Shown: positions 10,301 through 19,909, counted from the stretch's first letter. The stretch is 39,415 nucleotides of DNA from a virus (IMGVR_UViG_3300038701_000689:1-39415); one strand, 5' to 3'. Notes: a model not told the origin generated them from the sequence alone. A program made the numbers and translations.

Positions 10301-11735
10301 GTAGTTCAGTATAATTTTCCTCAACCAACTTAGCTTTTAAATCTTGATTAGATATAAATTGTTTATTCTTTTTATCAAAGAATTCTTTAGCTTTTTGTAT
10401 TTGATCTTGTTGTTTGTTATATTGTTCTTTTTGTTCTTGAAAATTTTGAAATGGTAATTGTGTTACAGAATATTGAATTGGACCAGAAATTAATCCCATA
10501 GCTCCTTCTAATAAGGCTTGTTCACTAGTAGCAAAATTTAGTAATCTAGACATTGTGTCAGATTCAAAAGATACTGGTTTTACAAATTCAAATTCTTCTT
10601 CTGGTAATAACTCTCTGTTTAATTCTTCTTGTTTGTTTTTATTAACAATGTCTTTTAATTCTTCTTCAGCTCTAAATTGAGTCTCTTTACCAATAACACT
10701 TTGTCCTATTTCTTCTAGTCCTTCAAGAGGAGCATTCTTAACTTGAGCTTTCAAGAAGTTTCTTATAGAAGGATTATCTACAAGACCTCTAGCTCCTTTA
10801 CCTAAAGCATTTAATTGTACTGCATTATTAACAAAAAATAGTTGATTAAGTAAAAAAGTATTATTTGCAGCTTTACCAGCTTGAGCTGAAGCTAAACTAG
10901 CTAATCTTTTTAATTCTTCTTCGTTAGGTTCTCTATTATTATTAGATTTTTTAAAATTATCTACTAATTCTGTTAGACTATGATTGTAAGTACTCTCATA
11001 GGTTTCTAACCCCATCATAGTAGCTTCACCATAGTTTTGTAATAAAGCTGTACTAGTAGTACCTAATTTACCTTCTTGTAGGGCTGTACCTAATCTATTA
11101 GCCATCCATTGTACTCTATTAGCTTTAGTAGCTGTATTAGCTATTTTTAATAAACTTCCTAACCCTTTTACAGCAGCACCAGCTCCCATACCAGTTAAAC
11201 CAAATCCTACAGCAGAATCTACTACACTTGAAAAAGCATCCCAATAAAAACCTGAGTCACTAAAATCTATTAATTCATTATTTTTTCTGTAGATAGGTAA
11301 ATTGTCATACATGGCTTCTTTACCTTCTTTAGCTAAATCAGCTATGTAATTAGAAGTTATGGCTTTTCCTTCTATAATATTAGCTATATTAGAAGGAGCA
11401 TCTAGTATATAACTAGTAGTTTCTAGTGCGGTTAAAATACCATTAGTAACACCTCTACCTAAAGCATTACCCATTTGAGCTAATCCAGATTGTCTATTAG
11501 CTCTGATTTGTTGTAGATTAGGTAAATTAGCTTGTGCAATATTAGCATCATATTGAGAAGTACCTAAACCAGTTAACCCTACATTAGTTCTTTCTAATTG
11601 ATTAAAATTATTTAAATCATAAGGTTTATTATATTCTCCAGAATCTATTAAAGATTGTATATTACCGTTACTATTAGTTTTAGGAGAACTATTAGAATAT
11701 TTACCACTATCTATTAATTCTTGAATTGAACTCAT
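7326..11735 (-). CDS. Large virion cargo/ejection protein next to the RNA polymerase (1469 aa)
   Basis: The gene lies directly upstream of the RNA polymerase (TAATATG junction) and overlaps the 615-aa gene by 4 nt (ATGA), so the two are probably translationally coupled. The N-terminus carries two copies of a short motif, IQELIDSGKY (4-13) and IQSLIDSGEY (26-35). Glycine/alanine-rich stretches at roughly 90-120 and 165-200 look amphipathic and could interact with membranes. Residues about 430-960 are dominated by charged, helical, coiled-coil-like sequence. The last 450 residues look globular, with mixed alpha/beta content. The size and position match the giant cargo proteins encoded beside the virion polymerase in crAss-like phages. 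A role in forming the ejection channel or as polymerase partner is inference; no catalytic motif was recognised. Confidence 0.72.
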   Translation of the reverse strand: MSSIQELIDSGKYSNSSPKTNSNGNIQSLIDSGEYNKPYDLNNFNQLERTNVGLTGLGTSQYDANIAQANLPNLQQIRANRQSGLAQMGNALGRGVTNGILTALETTSYILDAPSNIANIIEGKAITSNYIADLAKEGKEAMYDNLPIYRKNNELIDFSDSGFYWDAFSSVVDSAVGFGLTGMGAGAAVKGLGSLLKIANTATKANRVQWMANRLGTALQEGKLGTTSTALLQNYGEATMMGLETYESTYNHSLTELVDNFKKSNNNREPNEEELKRLASLASAQAGKAANNTFLLNQLFFVNNAVQLNALGKGARGLVDNPSIRNFLKAQVKNAPLEGLEEIGQSVIGKETQFRAEEELKDIVNKNKQEELNRELLPEEEFEFVKPVSFESDTMSRLLNFATSEQALLEGAMGLISGPIQYSVTQLPFQNFQEQKEQYNKQQDQIQKAKEFFDKKNKQFISNQDLKAKLVEENYTELHKAIADKEFIDLALENIGIGTDSQLTSIIQEKINNPEVSQEEKEYHQNKLKTLSSLKQRYNQVRKYGNPTKVLENELRKDNINTLKIINNELVQEKRKELEETLGVYVDNYNNNKKADTDPEINTGQIIDEIMKADPKKEFSFSNEVPIKFTELYTKPLRNNNAVNFLVNQKKLIPQFNEIETKIIQDRQELTDANAQQPFVRLNTIINSTEPLEGKIEQVEELEEEVKKSRNLQIKSKLLNAFFNSNNKNLYNELDNITDSKKLNNFINKIEDKSGVYKDIIENTGNNILKNSINKTKNELLTKQEEEQKALNKITDEGNDKSVAAKKQNVKDKKIVVEDKQEIPEQLKQTKKQATSTLLNNGNEKLANELSELTNPSEIDAFIKENQEQINPEDYQDVEADTSQEPAITMDDFVEESPISKEVKTFAKDISEGTSRNTPEDQQFYENNKKEIEQELSKLQNQGEENVEVLQQSKSTSDEILPTNSVTKEVNNTLVNKTKPEESKGLPDVKVINDASKMSKALNEHLKFPIDRAEQQVEYKITETGGQSELEFFKKNFSKEYKYYQELQKQVLNNKPLDDRLLELVAEKIPIRVVFSELGEQYWTRLFPPKEGKDVDAYTAEMQLRKQILINLLNGSSATGIIKGQYGGELKTEETNKNINQIPDFENIDVADIKIMYSDDKGLIRNTNGEWNSTFNHIIVEHNNTPLGGAIFTEVSKLNGEKFPLKINVRKHTTNERTAIKELYREILSDKDKENNVFGKPIKQSVADLLPKELIEYLQDGKQKLPTYSEVLSHLVYEGEDSKKNPITKLYVEKGKLYFGGNSVGSTNFGEKLDELTAFLKQFKAPNINIRKIKADSKYKEFIINNGYLLTDAVIEKENKTLFTPRTEGLSDPTKRHLGGFVYVANEVSQVKPGNDTTKDKLNKPRKSQKEFATLPVNKITKKMNTTMKSTGGSFKAQVKPTEVNIFDKLKNKINNTEKEVSKITKDKC

Positions 11736-13579
11736 CCTTCTGTATTTTTAATATACTGTGTACCTTTCGTTGTAAACGCTTTCAAACCAGTTTCTATTTC
11801 TCTTTGAATAATTTGATTAGCATCCATTATACCTCCTCCAATATTATTGATTTCTTCTTTACTCATATTAGATAGTTGTTCTGGACTAACATCAGTATTT
11901 GATGGTAATACTATTACATTTATTCTTCTTGTTCTATAATTTGGTATAGCAATTTCTTTTACATATTGACCATTAGGTAATTCATATAATCCTAAATCTT
12001 TATAGGCTTCATTATTAATTATCATTTCATCAATAGCTTTACTTTTAACAGAAGCTCTGCTGACTTGTTTAGGGGGTTCTACATAAATAGTTTTGTATTC
12101 TTTATCATCGTCATCTTCTTTATATCTCATTTCAACCATAGTACCATTACTAAATTTATTAGTAATTCCTACCATTTCTAATGTAGAATAATCAATTGGG
12201 TTTTCTTTACCACCAAATAAACCAGTAGCTTTAAAATCTACTCTTTTTCCATCAGGGTTTATTACTTGATATTGATCTAGCCTTGCTTTATAAAGATTAT
12301 TAAATGCATCACTAACTCCCTCAGAAGTACCATATACATCTGTATAATTAGCTCCTACATCTTGATAAAATTTATTATAAATATCAATAGTTTTTTTATT
12401 ACCTTCTTTTTCTGATATAGTTCTTAGTTGAGGATTATTTTGTATAACTTCATTTACTATAGGACTATTATTAGGGTCCTTTAATTCGGCTATTTTTGCT
12501 TCTAATTTTTCATTATATCTTTGATCAATAATTCTCCTAGTCTCATAATCAGCATTATCTGGATATTTCCTAGGTCCTAATATTTCAGCAGCCCTATTTC
12601 TATAATCTACACTGCCTCCAGGCTTATAAGCAGCTAAATTACTATAAACTTCTGTTTGTTGTGCTACTCCAGGAATTATAGGAGTAAATGTGCCATCTTC
12701 ATTTTGTCTTTTATAAGATTCCTTAGCAGCAAAATCATCTATTTGAAAATATTTATCATCAGTAGTTACATTAGCTGTTGCTTTAGCTAAATTATCTATT
12801 TTATTTTGGAATTCAGACAGTGATTCTTCTGGTTGTAATCCTCTAACAGCACCAGACTGTACAATAGATTGAATATCTTCTCTACCTATTAAACTATTCA
12901 TTGTTTGCTGTGCTCTTTGAGCAGTAACACCCTCTCCTTTAGAGATTCTATATAAGTCAGTAAAGTTTAGACTAGCTATTCCTTCTGGTACATTATCACC
13001 AAATATTTGACTAGGGTCTAATCTTTCTGCTCCTTTTTGTGCTCTTTCTAATATGTCAGCTTCATCTATATGTTTTACATAATTAACATCTTGTATATTA
13101 CCTAAAGATATTTTACCATCATTTAATTTTGCTTCTCCAGGTCTTAGCTGAGATAAATAATAGTTAGCAATTTCTGGTTGATCTTTAAAAAATTCTTTAA
13201 TTTCTCCAGCCCTACTTCTGTACGTTTGTGTAGCAGCTTGTAATTGTCCTATACCGCCTCTAGGAGAAAATAGTTGAGTTTGTTGTCCCCTTAAATCCAT
13301 TGTTCTTTTAATAGCATTAGAATCTTTAACACCTTTTGTAGCTAAATCAGAAGATAAAGTATCTAATTCTTGTGTTAGTGGATCAACTAGTTGTGAGGCT
13401 ACTTCTCCATAAGGATCAAGTACGTCATATTGTTGAGCAGCAGCTTGTGTAGCAGCAGCACTTTCTAACGCAGCATCATGCCTTTGTCTAAGTATAGATG
13501 GAGCATAAGCCATTTCTTGTAAAGAAAGAGGATTATATATTGCTGGTCTTAAAGTTGTATAACGATTAACTACTGCCAT
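11732..13579 (-). CDS. Virion cargo protein (615 aa)
   Basis: The protein starts MAVVNRYTTLRPAIYNPLSL and continues with a long alanine/glutamine-rich helical region (about residues 25-130, including ALESAAATQAAAQQYD and LDTLSSDLATKG). A mixed globular part follows. It starts one base after the stop of the 496-aa gene and ends overlapping the 1469-aa gene by 4 nt. Co-transcription between the muzzle and the virion polymerase, the helical composition and the lack of enzyme motifs fit a packaged cargo protein ejected with the DNA, as described for crAss-like virions. No signal peptide or clear membrane segment is present. The assignment rests on context and general sequence character. Confidence 0.65.
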   Translation of the reverse strand: MAVVNRYTTLRPAIYNPLSLQEMAYAPSILRQRHDAALESAAATQAAAQQYDVLDPYGEVASQLVDPLTQELDTLSSDLATKGVKDSNAIKRTMDLRGQQTQLFSPRGGIGQLQAATQTYRSRAGEIKEFFKDQPEIANYYLSQLRPGEAKLNDGKISLGNIQDVNYVKHIDEADILERAQKGAERLDPSQIFGDNVPEGIASLNFTDLYRISKGEGVTAQRAQQTMNSLIGREDIQSIVQSGAVRGLQPEESLSEFQNKIDNLAKATANVTTDDKYFQIDDFAAKESYKRQNEDGTFTPIIPGVAQQTEVYSNLAAYKPGGSVDYRNRAAEILGPRKYPDNADYETRRIIDQRYNEKLEAKIAELKDPNNSPIVNEVIQNNPQLRTISEKEGNKKTIDIYNKFYQDVGANYTDVYGTSEGVSDAFNNLYKARLDQYQVINPDGKRVDFKATGLFGGKENPIDYSTLEMVGITNKFSNGTMVEMRYKEDDDDKEYKTIYVEPPKQVSRASVKSKAIDEMIINNEAYKDLGLYELPNGQYVKEIAIPNYRTRRINVIVLPSNTDVSPEQLSNMSKEEINNIGGGIMDANQIIQREIETGLKAFTTKGTQYIKNTEG

Positions 13580-13580
13580 C

Positions 13581-15071
13581 TTATTTTCTTTTTCTTGTTT
13601 TAAGTATATTTTTTAAGAAGTCACTAGTAGTTCCAGGGTTTTTACCATATTGTCCTGTATAACCATAACCTAATGCTTCCTCTACTGCTTTAGCCATCAA
13701 TTGTTCTTTTTGCCTAGCAGATAAATTTTCAGCTATTTGAGACATAATATTAGATTTATTAGATTGGTAAGCACCCAAATTTCTAGCATTAATATCTTCT
13801 ATTTGAAATCCTAATCCAATATTAGTTTGTTCAGTTCCTTGTCTAGCTAATTCTTGTTGCATCAACATTTGTTCTACTCTAGCTCTTTCACTAGCATTCA
13901 TTTGATCTACTTGTAAATTAGATTGTTGTTGTCCCATTCTAGCCCTACCAATAGCATCCATAACATTAGCTTTATTGGCTTGTTCATTAGCTAAAAATTG
14001 ACCAGAATTCCCACCAGATATGTTTCTATTAGTAGCACTAAATGTAGCAGCTTGTTCTTGAATACCTCTTTCAATAGGAGACATATCTACTTTTTCATAA
14101 TATTGTTGAGTAGGTACTTGAAAGTTAGGAGTATCTACTTGATAATCATTTAGTTGTGATCTAACATCTTTTGGTTTTCTAGCAGATAATAATTGTCCTA
14201 TATTCATAGCTAGTGGAGCTAAGTTAGATAAATTATAATTGCCAGAAGGATTTACTAAATCCGCAGTATTATAAGAACTACCTATAGAAGTATTATTAAT
14301 TCCTACTTGATTTTTAATAGCATTAGTAAAATCATCAGTACCTATAGTACTATTATTAAAACCCAACCCTACAGTATTTTGTCCCACATTGGTATCAAAA
14401 TTTAAATTAGGTTTTTGAAAAAGGGGATTAAAAGGTCCACCCACATCAAAAAATTTCCTATCTCCTGTTTTTCTGGTTTTAGAATCAAATTTAGGGTTTG
14501 ATTTAACTTTCCTCATTGGGGGTAAAGAGCTTAATACTTTTTGTATATCTATAGGTTGAGAAATAGTACTATCTTGCTCTACATTATTTATAGGAGGACT
14601 AACAGTGGTTCTAGTAGGTTTTACATTACTTACAAAACTCTCAGATGGAATGTCTACTACAGTATAACTTCCATCTTCATTTTGTATTTTATAAGAAAAG
14701 GGTTTTGGTTTATCTTCGTCATTATCTAAATCTCCCCCTGTTTCAAAATTTTGATTATAACTTTGACTTACTTTATTACTTACAGGTTGTTCTATATTAG
14801 GTAGGGCAGGGTTATTATTTTCAGTAATAGGAATTTGTTCTTCCATTACTTGTTGTTGCCCAATATTAGCAATAGTTTCAGTTAGTTTTTGTTGAAACAT
14901 TTGTTTCATTTGTTCCTGTTCCCTAACTTGTTCTTGTGCTTCTTTTAAAGAGGTCATTTCTTTCCTTCTACCTCTATTAGTAATAGGATCAAATCTATTT
15001 TCATATTTCTTTTGAATATCTTTAGATATTTCTGCAAAAGATTTTCCTTTGTATTTTTCTGGTAATGCCAT
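13581..15071 (-). CDS. Virion cargo protein, C-terminal part (496 aa), probably split from the 214-aa protein
   Basis: The N-terminus MALPEKYKGKSFAEISKDIQ is followed by DPITNRGRRKEM and a glutamine-rich coiled coil (about 40-85). A low-complexity linker with FETGGDLDNDEDKPK comes next, and then a long helical C-terminal region (about 340-470) rich in Gln, Asn and Ala. In related Bacteroidota phage proteins, as I remember them, a KGKSFAEISK-like segment follows directly after a YxFSDRL motif in the same chain. Here YIFSDRL ends the neighbouring 214-aa protein, and the two reading frames meet at TAATG with a one-base overlap. Position after the muzzle and composition support a packaged cargo role; the precise role is unknown. 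Confidence 0.62.
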   Translation of the reverse strand: MALPEKYKGKSFAEISKDIQKKYENRFDPITNRGRRKEMTSLKEAQEQVREQEQMKQMFQQKLTETIANIGQQQVMEEQIPITENNNPALPNIEQPVSNKVSQSYNQNFETGGDLDNDEDKPKPFSYKIQNEDGSYTVVDIPSESFVSNVKPTRTTVSPPINNVEQDSTISQPIDIQKVLSSLPPMRKVKSNPKFDSKTRKTGDRKFFDVGGPFNPLFQKPNLNFDTNVGQNTVGLGFNNSTIGTDDFTNAIKNQVGINNTSIGSSYNTADLVNPSGNYNLSNLAPLAMNIGQLLSARKPKDVRSQLNDYQVDTPNFQVPTQQYYEKVDMSPIERGIQEQAATFSATNRNISGGNSGQFLANEQANKANVMDAIGRARMGQQQSNLQVDQMNASERARVEQMLMQQELARQGTEQTNIGLGFQIEDINARNLGAYQSNKSNIMSQIAENLSARQKEQLMAKAVEEALGYGYTGQYGKNPGTTSDFLKNILKTRKRK

Positions 15072-15715
15072 TATTCGTATTTTAATCTATCTGAAAATAT
15101 ATAATTTCCTTCTTTGAATTTGTATTTAGATTCATTTTCTTCTACCATCCTCATTTGTCCATCAGAATTATAACCTTGAGGTATTCCTCCTAATGGGTTT
15201 ATTTCATGTGACCCACCATTATTAAATTCCGTGAAAGTTCCTACTGGATTTAATGTACTAGTTTGGTTCATATCTCCCCCCATAGCCATTGGTAAATTAC
15301 TCATATTTGAAGGAGTCATTAAACTATTAATTACAGACATATTTTGTTGTGTAATTTGTGATCTTTGTTGTTCTTCTAATTGATCTTGTATTTCTTCCTG
15401 TTCTTTTCTTTTTTTATCATTAACTAAATTAGATATTCCTACTATTGGATTTATTGCAAACCCCGCTGCCTTACCCAATTTAGATTGACCAAACTTAGTG
15501 TTATTATACATTTTACCTAATCCAGTAGATAATCCTATTATTGCTCCAGCAGCAGCTCCGTATGGTCCTGCTACACTAGCACCAGTGGATGCCAAAGAAG
15601 CAGATTGTTGAAAAGTATTTCCTATATCAGAACCAAATTGCCCATTATTCCAATAATCACTAGAAAATTGTCCTCCTAAATTATATTTAATACTATTTGG
15701 TATTTTTTTTCTCAT
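15071..15715 (-). CDS. Virion cargo protein, N-terminal part (214 aa) ending in a NPxGGI...YIFSDRL motif
   Basis: This is a glycine-rich start (YNLGGQFSSDYWNNGQFGSD) followed by an Ala/Gly-rich helix (about residues 35-75, ASVAGPYGAAAGAIIGLSTG) that could be membrane-active. A short coiled coil rich in Glu and Gln (about 100-125) comes next. The conserved-looking C-terminal block reads GGSHEINPLGGIPQGYN, then MVEENESKYKF, then YIFSDRLKY. This block recurs in structural proteins of Bacteroidota phages, usually inside longer proteins. The stop codon overlaps the start of the 496-aa gene (TAATG), so translation is probably coupled by reinitiation. I infer it is the first half of a cargo protein. 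Confidence 0.6.
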   Translation of the reverse strand: MRKKIPNSIKYNLGGQFSSDYWNNGQFGSDIGNTFQQSASLASTGASVAGPYGAAAGAIIGLSTGLGKMYNNTKFGQSKLGKAAGFAINPIVGISNLVNDKKRKEQEEIQDQLEEQQRSQITQQNMSVINSLMTPSNMSNLPMAMGGDMNQTSTLNPVGTFTEFNNGGSHEINPLGGIPQGYNSDGQMRMVEENESKYKFKEGNYIFSDRLKYE

Positions 15716-15784
15716 AATACAAATTTATTTTAATATATTATAAATATATAATTATTTTAGATATATATCATAATACAAAAATTG
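15712..15784. repeat. AT-rich spacer with a 12-bp direct repeat
   Basis: The gap between the muzzle and the 214-aa gene is almost purely A and T. The 12-mer TTTGTATTATGA (minus strand) occurs twice, at 15712-15723 covering the real start codon and at 15768-15779, where its ATG would open only a four-codon frame. No promoter or hairpin with a T-tract was recognised. Confidence 0.6.
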
Positions 15785-18700
15785 TTAATTTTTTGTTGGT
15801 GTATATGTTAATAATACATCATTAAGTATTCCTTTAATATCCATTGACTGATAATCAGATATTAATAAAGATTTATCAAAACCTAATTTAATACCTAACC
15901 AAGGGCTATTTAATCTATTTCTACTAGAGCTTTGTCTTGGTAAAACAAAATTCCATTTTCTTAATCTTCTTTTACCACTGCTTATATACGAATCTAAATC
16001 TAACGTTTGTAATACACCATTATTAGTATTTTGATATTCATTAAATAAAAGAAGTTGATTTATAGTGACTTTAGATAAATCTAAAGATTGCCTTAATCCC
16101 CCATCTTCTGGAAAAAAACCTTGATTTGTTAAATCTAAAAATTGAGAATTAAAATGTATATTATTCCATATTTTATTATTTTCAGGAAAATCACTTACAA
16201 TAAACATAATATTAAAAGGTAAATATTCCCCTTCGTAATGTTTATATATTTTATTTAAAGTTGTACCAGTAGAATATAATTCATTTTCAAAAGAAATATA
16301 CATACTAGGAGCACTAGTATAAAAAGAAGTAAAAGATTGCAATAATGTATTATAAACTAAAGTAGAATTAAAAGAAGGTTCTGTATTATCATTAAATGTT
16401 ATTAACAACTCTTCATTTAAATTATCATATATAGAATGTACATTATTTTTTGCAATACTATCATTTTCTTTAAATTGTGTACCATATAAATCCCTAACCC
16501 TATCCAAGAAACTTTTCATTCCTAAAGCAGTAGTAATTTCTGTGCTACCTCCTTGTCCACCTAAAAAGTTAACACTACTATTAAACCAATCGAAGTAACT
16601 TAATCCATTTTTAGTTTTGACTATAGACCATTTATTTAAACTACCTGAGTTAGTAGTAAGATATTGATATCTTTCTATTAGTCTACCAGTACCTAATTCT
16701 ATTGGGATTCCATCAGAAGCACTTAATTGTACTCTAGGGTTTATAGCTAAATAAGCAATTGCTTTATCCTGAAATGAATATATGTTATCATTATATTCAC
16801 CAAAACCGTTTAATGCTCCATATGTACCATCTAAATCTTTTTTATCATTTATAAGAAAGTCAGTAAAACTATCAATAAGTTCATTATTTATTTTGGTCTT
16901 TGATGGTAATATACTATTTGGGAAATTACTAGTTTCTTCAAAGTCAGCGGGTTTTGTAACATTAATTATAGTATTATTTTGTTGGTTATAAACCTCATTC
17001 CAACCATAACTATTTTCCTCAGTGGTATCATAATTAGTTAAAGTATTTTTTAATAAATCATATCTTAAATCTAAATTCAATGTAGTTTCTACAGGAAAGC
17101 TAACTACTTCAGTTATTTGTGTTGTGCTTGCTATATCAGCTTTAGTAGTTCTAACAGCGTTGAATCTTTGTATAAAAGTATCTCCCATATGAACAGTAGT
17201 AGTACTTTGATTTATTAATCTTAAACCACTATACGGTATAGTAGTATTTAATTGTCTTGCTTCATAAGTATTACCTCCATATTGATTAGGTAAATCTCTA
17301 TAAAACTCTACCATAACACCATAATGTTCGTCATTAGTAAGATTAGAAGCATCTGAACTAAGAATTCCTTTAAAGTTACTACCTACATTAAGATTTAATC
17401 CTGACATTACAATACATGTACCCATTTTATAATTAAATGAGTTATAAACAGTACTATTATATTTAATTTGTATTGATGGTTGAGAAGTGATAGTATAGGG
17501 ACTTGCTCCTACTCTAGGTACATTTATAATACCACTGGAAGGACGCATTAATGCTATTCTACCATCTACACTTCTTCCTACTCTTTCCCCTGTAGCTGAA
17601 GTATAGCCACTAAAATATCTAGTAAAAAAATATTGTTGTTTAGAAAAAGCATAATTATCTGGATCAGACTCATCTTCTTTATCAGCATTATCTCCTATTA
17701 ATTTACTTACTCTAGTTATAGACTCTTCTTGGTCAGCATTACTAAACCCTAACCCTGTACCAGTAAATAATTTACCATCTGTATCTAACGCTAATCTACT
17801 AAAATTATTAAATTGTAAATCTGCACTTACAGAAGATATATAAATACCATCTGTTAAATTTAAATCAGTATCGTACATACTTCTGGAAGTATGTGCACCA
17901 GAATTAAACAAGTAACCTAAGCGTCTAATTCTACCACTTGAAATAGGCAATCTATCATTAAATATTGTTTCTGGTGTTATAATAGTAAATAAATTATCGG
18001 ATTGCTCATAATCATTGTAATCAGCTAGTATCTCTCCTTCGTAATATTCATCACCTGGAAAACTACCATTATCATCATAATTCATAGATAATTTCCAAGA
18101 AGTATCTGGACTTCCTCCGTCAACATAGTTCATTCTTTTAGGATGAAGAAACTCCTCTGATTGTGTATTACTATATGTAGGGTCTGTCTCACTTACAGTT
18201 CTTTGTACATAAGAGGGGATGTAATCTACATCACTTGCATTATCTTTAATAGTAGTACTAACCAAACCTTGACTAACTACTGATTTATTCTCCTCTGTTC
18301 TTTCTACCATTGCAGTTCTCCATCCTATAATTGTAGAATCATCTGGAGTATCAAGTAGTTCTGTTTCTATATATATATATCTACCAGCACCATCTGTAGT
18401 CATAGGGACGAAACTAGTATTAGAACTATTTAAAAAATCACCTACTACTGGTACTTTAAAATCAGCTACCCATTTAGGAAAACTCCAAGAACCGTCATTA
18501 AATAAAAACTCAATAAACATCCTATATCTTTCACCAGTTTTTAAAGTAGTGAATTCATGAGTAGTTGCTACATTTCCATACAGATTGCTACTAGACATAC
18601 TGTTATTATCAAAATCATTACTTTTTGTATTACGTTTAAATTTGTATCTTACATTTGGTCCTGTACCTCCTCTTACAGTAGTATCATTATAAGGATAAAT

Positions 18701-19909
18701 ATAAGTCTCACTATATGTATCCCCATCTTCTGCTTGAACAGTAGGATTAATACAATCAAATGTTTCTGGTACTACAGCAGTAGCAGGGTTCCCTATATTT
18801 AATGTAGTTAATGTGGAATCTTCTAATCTAGCAAAATTACTAGAATTATAACTATACGCTCTTGTATCAAAATCTACATCTCTTTTAGTTGTCTTATAAT
18901 TACCTAAAAATAATGTATTATCTTTTATCGCTAAATGTTCAGGAATATAAGTATCTCCACCAAGAAACAAAAATTCATCCAATGTAATAGTACTAAATAC
19001 ATTCGTATTAGAATCTGTAATTGTTAAACTAGTTCCTGTTAACGGAATATCTTTTATTATTTTAACTTCAGGCGTAGCGTTTAAACTATTATATTTAACA
19101 GAATAAATTCTAATTCTATTAAAGTTAGTATCTAAATCAGTCAAGCTAATTATAGGAGCTTTATCTATTTTTTCATCTATTTGATTACCTTTATTTCCGT
19201 TATTTAATGGTATTAAATTAGATAATGGACTTATTTTAGTTTGAGCTTTATTTTTATTATAAAGATTGTAAGCATATTGTATCATACCAGAAGTATGAGA
19301 TGCTCCTGTAGTAAAGTCATTAACAAGAGGTTGTGTCAGAGTTACTTCTGGTACTGTAGAAATAAAATTTTTATTTAAATTAACAGATTCGATATCTCCT
19401 ACATTAATAAACCTCAAAGGATTTACACCATCAGCCCAATATATTTTTATATTATTCTCTGATTCATAATATATTTTTATATCTAGTCTTTTATTTTCTA
19501 TTTCTATTTCATCTATAAACTTAATTTCTAAATCATAAGAAGCATTTATTTTATAAATAACTAAATAATTAGAAGAACTGTAATTGTATTTTACAAAAGC
19601 ATATAAAATATTATTAATTTCTGTAGTACCTAGTAAATATAAAGGCTCAAATGTATTTACTCCATCTACAAAACCGGATATATCTTTTGTTAAAGTAGTT
19701 TCTGTTATATAATCTTCTACATTTCCCTCTGTTGTAAGGTCAGGAAATGTTATTTTTAAATCTATATCTTTTATACTAGTAACATTCCCATGTTCATTAT
19801 TACTAGTAATTCTTATATCAGTTGCTTCATAGTAAGTATCTTCAGGAACTTTATATTTAGATACATCCTGATTCATTCTAGCAAATGTTTTTTTAGCTAT
19901 TTGTTCCAT
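15785..19909 (-). CDS. Tail muzzle protein (1374 aa)
   Basis: This is a large, beta-rich protein without coiled coils, starting MEQIAKKTFARMNQDVSKYK and followed by YYEATDIRITSNNE. This N-terminal pattern (KxFxxxMNQDxSxxxxPxxxYxxAxNxR) is typical of the muzzle/nozzle-type proteins of crAss-like phages, the counterpart of phi-crAss001 gp44. The size and the gene order (ring-type protein upstream, cargo genes downstream) agree. In the virion it would form the distal tip of the short tail through which cargo and DNA leave. The start follows the upstream stop by one base (TAATATGG). About 70 nt of AT-rich spacer separate it from the next gene. Confidence 0.85.
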   Translation of the reverse strand: MEQIAKKTFARMNQDVSKYKVPEDTYYEATDIRITSNNEHGNVTSIKDIDLKITFPDLTTEGNVEDYITETTLTKDISGFVDGVNTFEPLYLLGTTEINNILYAFVKYNYSSSNYLVIYKINASYDLEIKFIDEIEIENKRLDIKIYYESENNIKIYWADGVNPLRFINVGDIESVNLNKNFISTVPEVTLTQPLVNDFTTGASHTSGMIQYAYNLYNKNKAQTKISPLSNLIPLNNGNKGNQIDEKIDKAPIISLTDLDTNFNRIRIYSVKYNSLNATPEVKIIKDIPLTGTSLTITDSNTNVFSTITLDEFLFLGGDTYIPEHLAIKDNTLFLGNYKTTKRDVDFDTRAYSYNSSNFARLEDSTLTTLNIGNPATAVVPETFDCINPTVQAEDGDTYSETYIYPYNDTTVRGGTGPNVRYKFKRNTKSNDFDNNSMSSSNLYGNVATTHEFTTLKTGERYRMFIEFLFNDGSWSFPKWVADFKVPVVGDFLNSSNTSFVPMTTDGAGRYIYIETELLDTPDDSTIIGWRTAMVERTEENKSVVSQGLVSTTIKDNASDVDYIPSYVQRTVSETDPTYSNTQSEEFLHPKRMNYVDGGSPDTSWKLSMNYDDNGSFPGDEYYEGEILADYNDYEQSDNLFTIITPETIFNDRLPISSGRIRRLGYLFNSGAHTSRSMYDTDLNLTDGIYISSVSADLQFNNFSRLALDTDGKLFTGTGLGFSNADQEESITRVSKLIGDNADKEDESDPDNYAFSKQQYFFTRYFSGYTSATGERVGRSVDGRIALMRPSSGIINVPRVGASPYTITSQPSIQIKYNSTVYNSFNYKMGTCIVMSGLNLNVGSNFKGILSSDASNLTNDEHYGVMVEFYRDLPNQYGGNTYEARQLNTTIPYSGLRLINQSTTTVHMGDTFIQRFNAVRTTKADIASTTQITEVVSFPVETTLNLDLRYDLLKNTLTNYDTTEENSYGWNEVYNQQNNTIINVTKPADFEETSNFPNSILPSKTKINNELIDSFTDFLINDKKDLDGTYGALNGFGEYNDNIYSFQDKAIAYLAINPRVQLSASDGIPIELGTGRLIERYQYLTTNSGSLNKWSIVKTKNGLSYFDWFNSSVNFLGGQGGSTEITTALGMKSFLDRVRDLYGTQFKENDSIAKNNVHSIYDNLNEELLITFNDNTEPSFNSTLVYNTLLQSFTSFYTSAPSMYISFENELYSTGTTLNKIYKHYEGEYLPFNIMFIVSDFPENNKIWNNIHFNSQFLDLTNQGFFPEDGGLRQSLDLSKVTINQLLLFNEYQNTNNGVLQTLDLDSYISSGKRRLRKWNFVLPRQSSSRNRLNSPWLGIKLGFDKSLLISDYQSMDIKGILNDVLLTYTPTKN

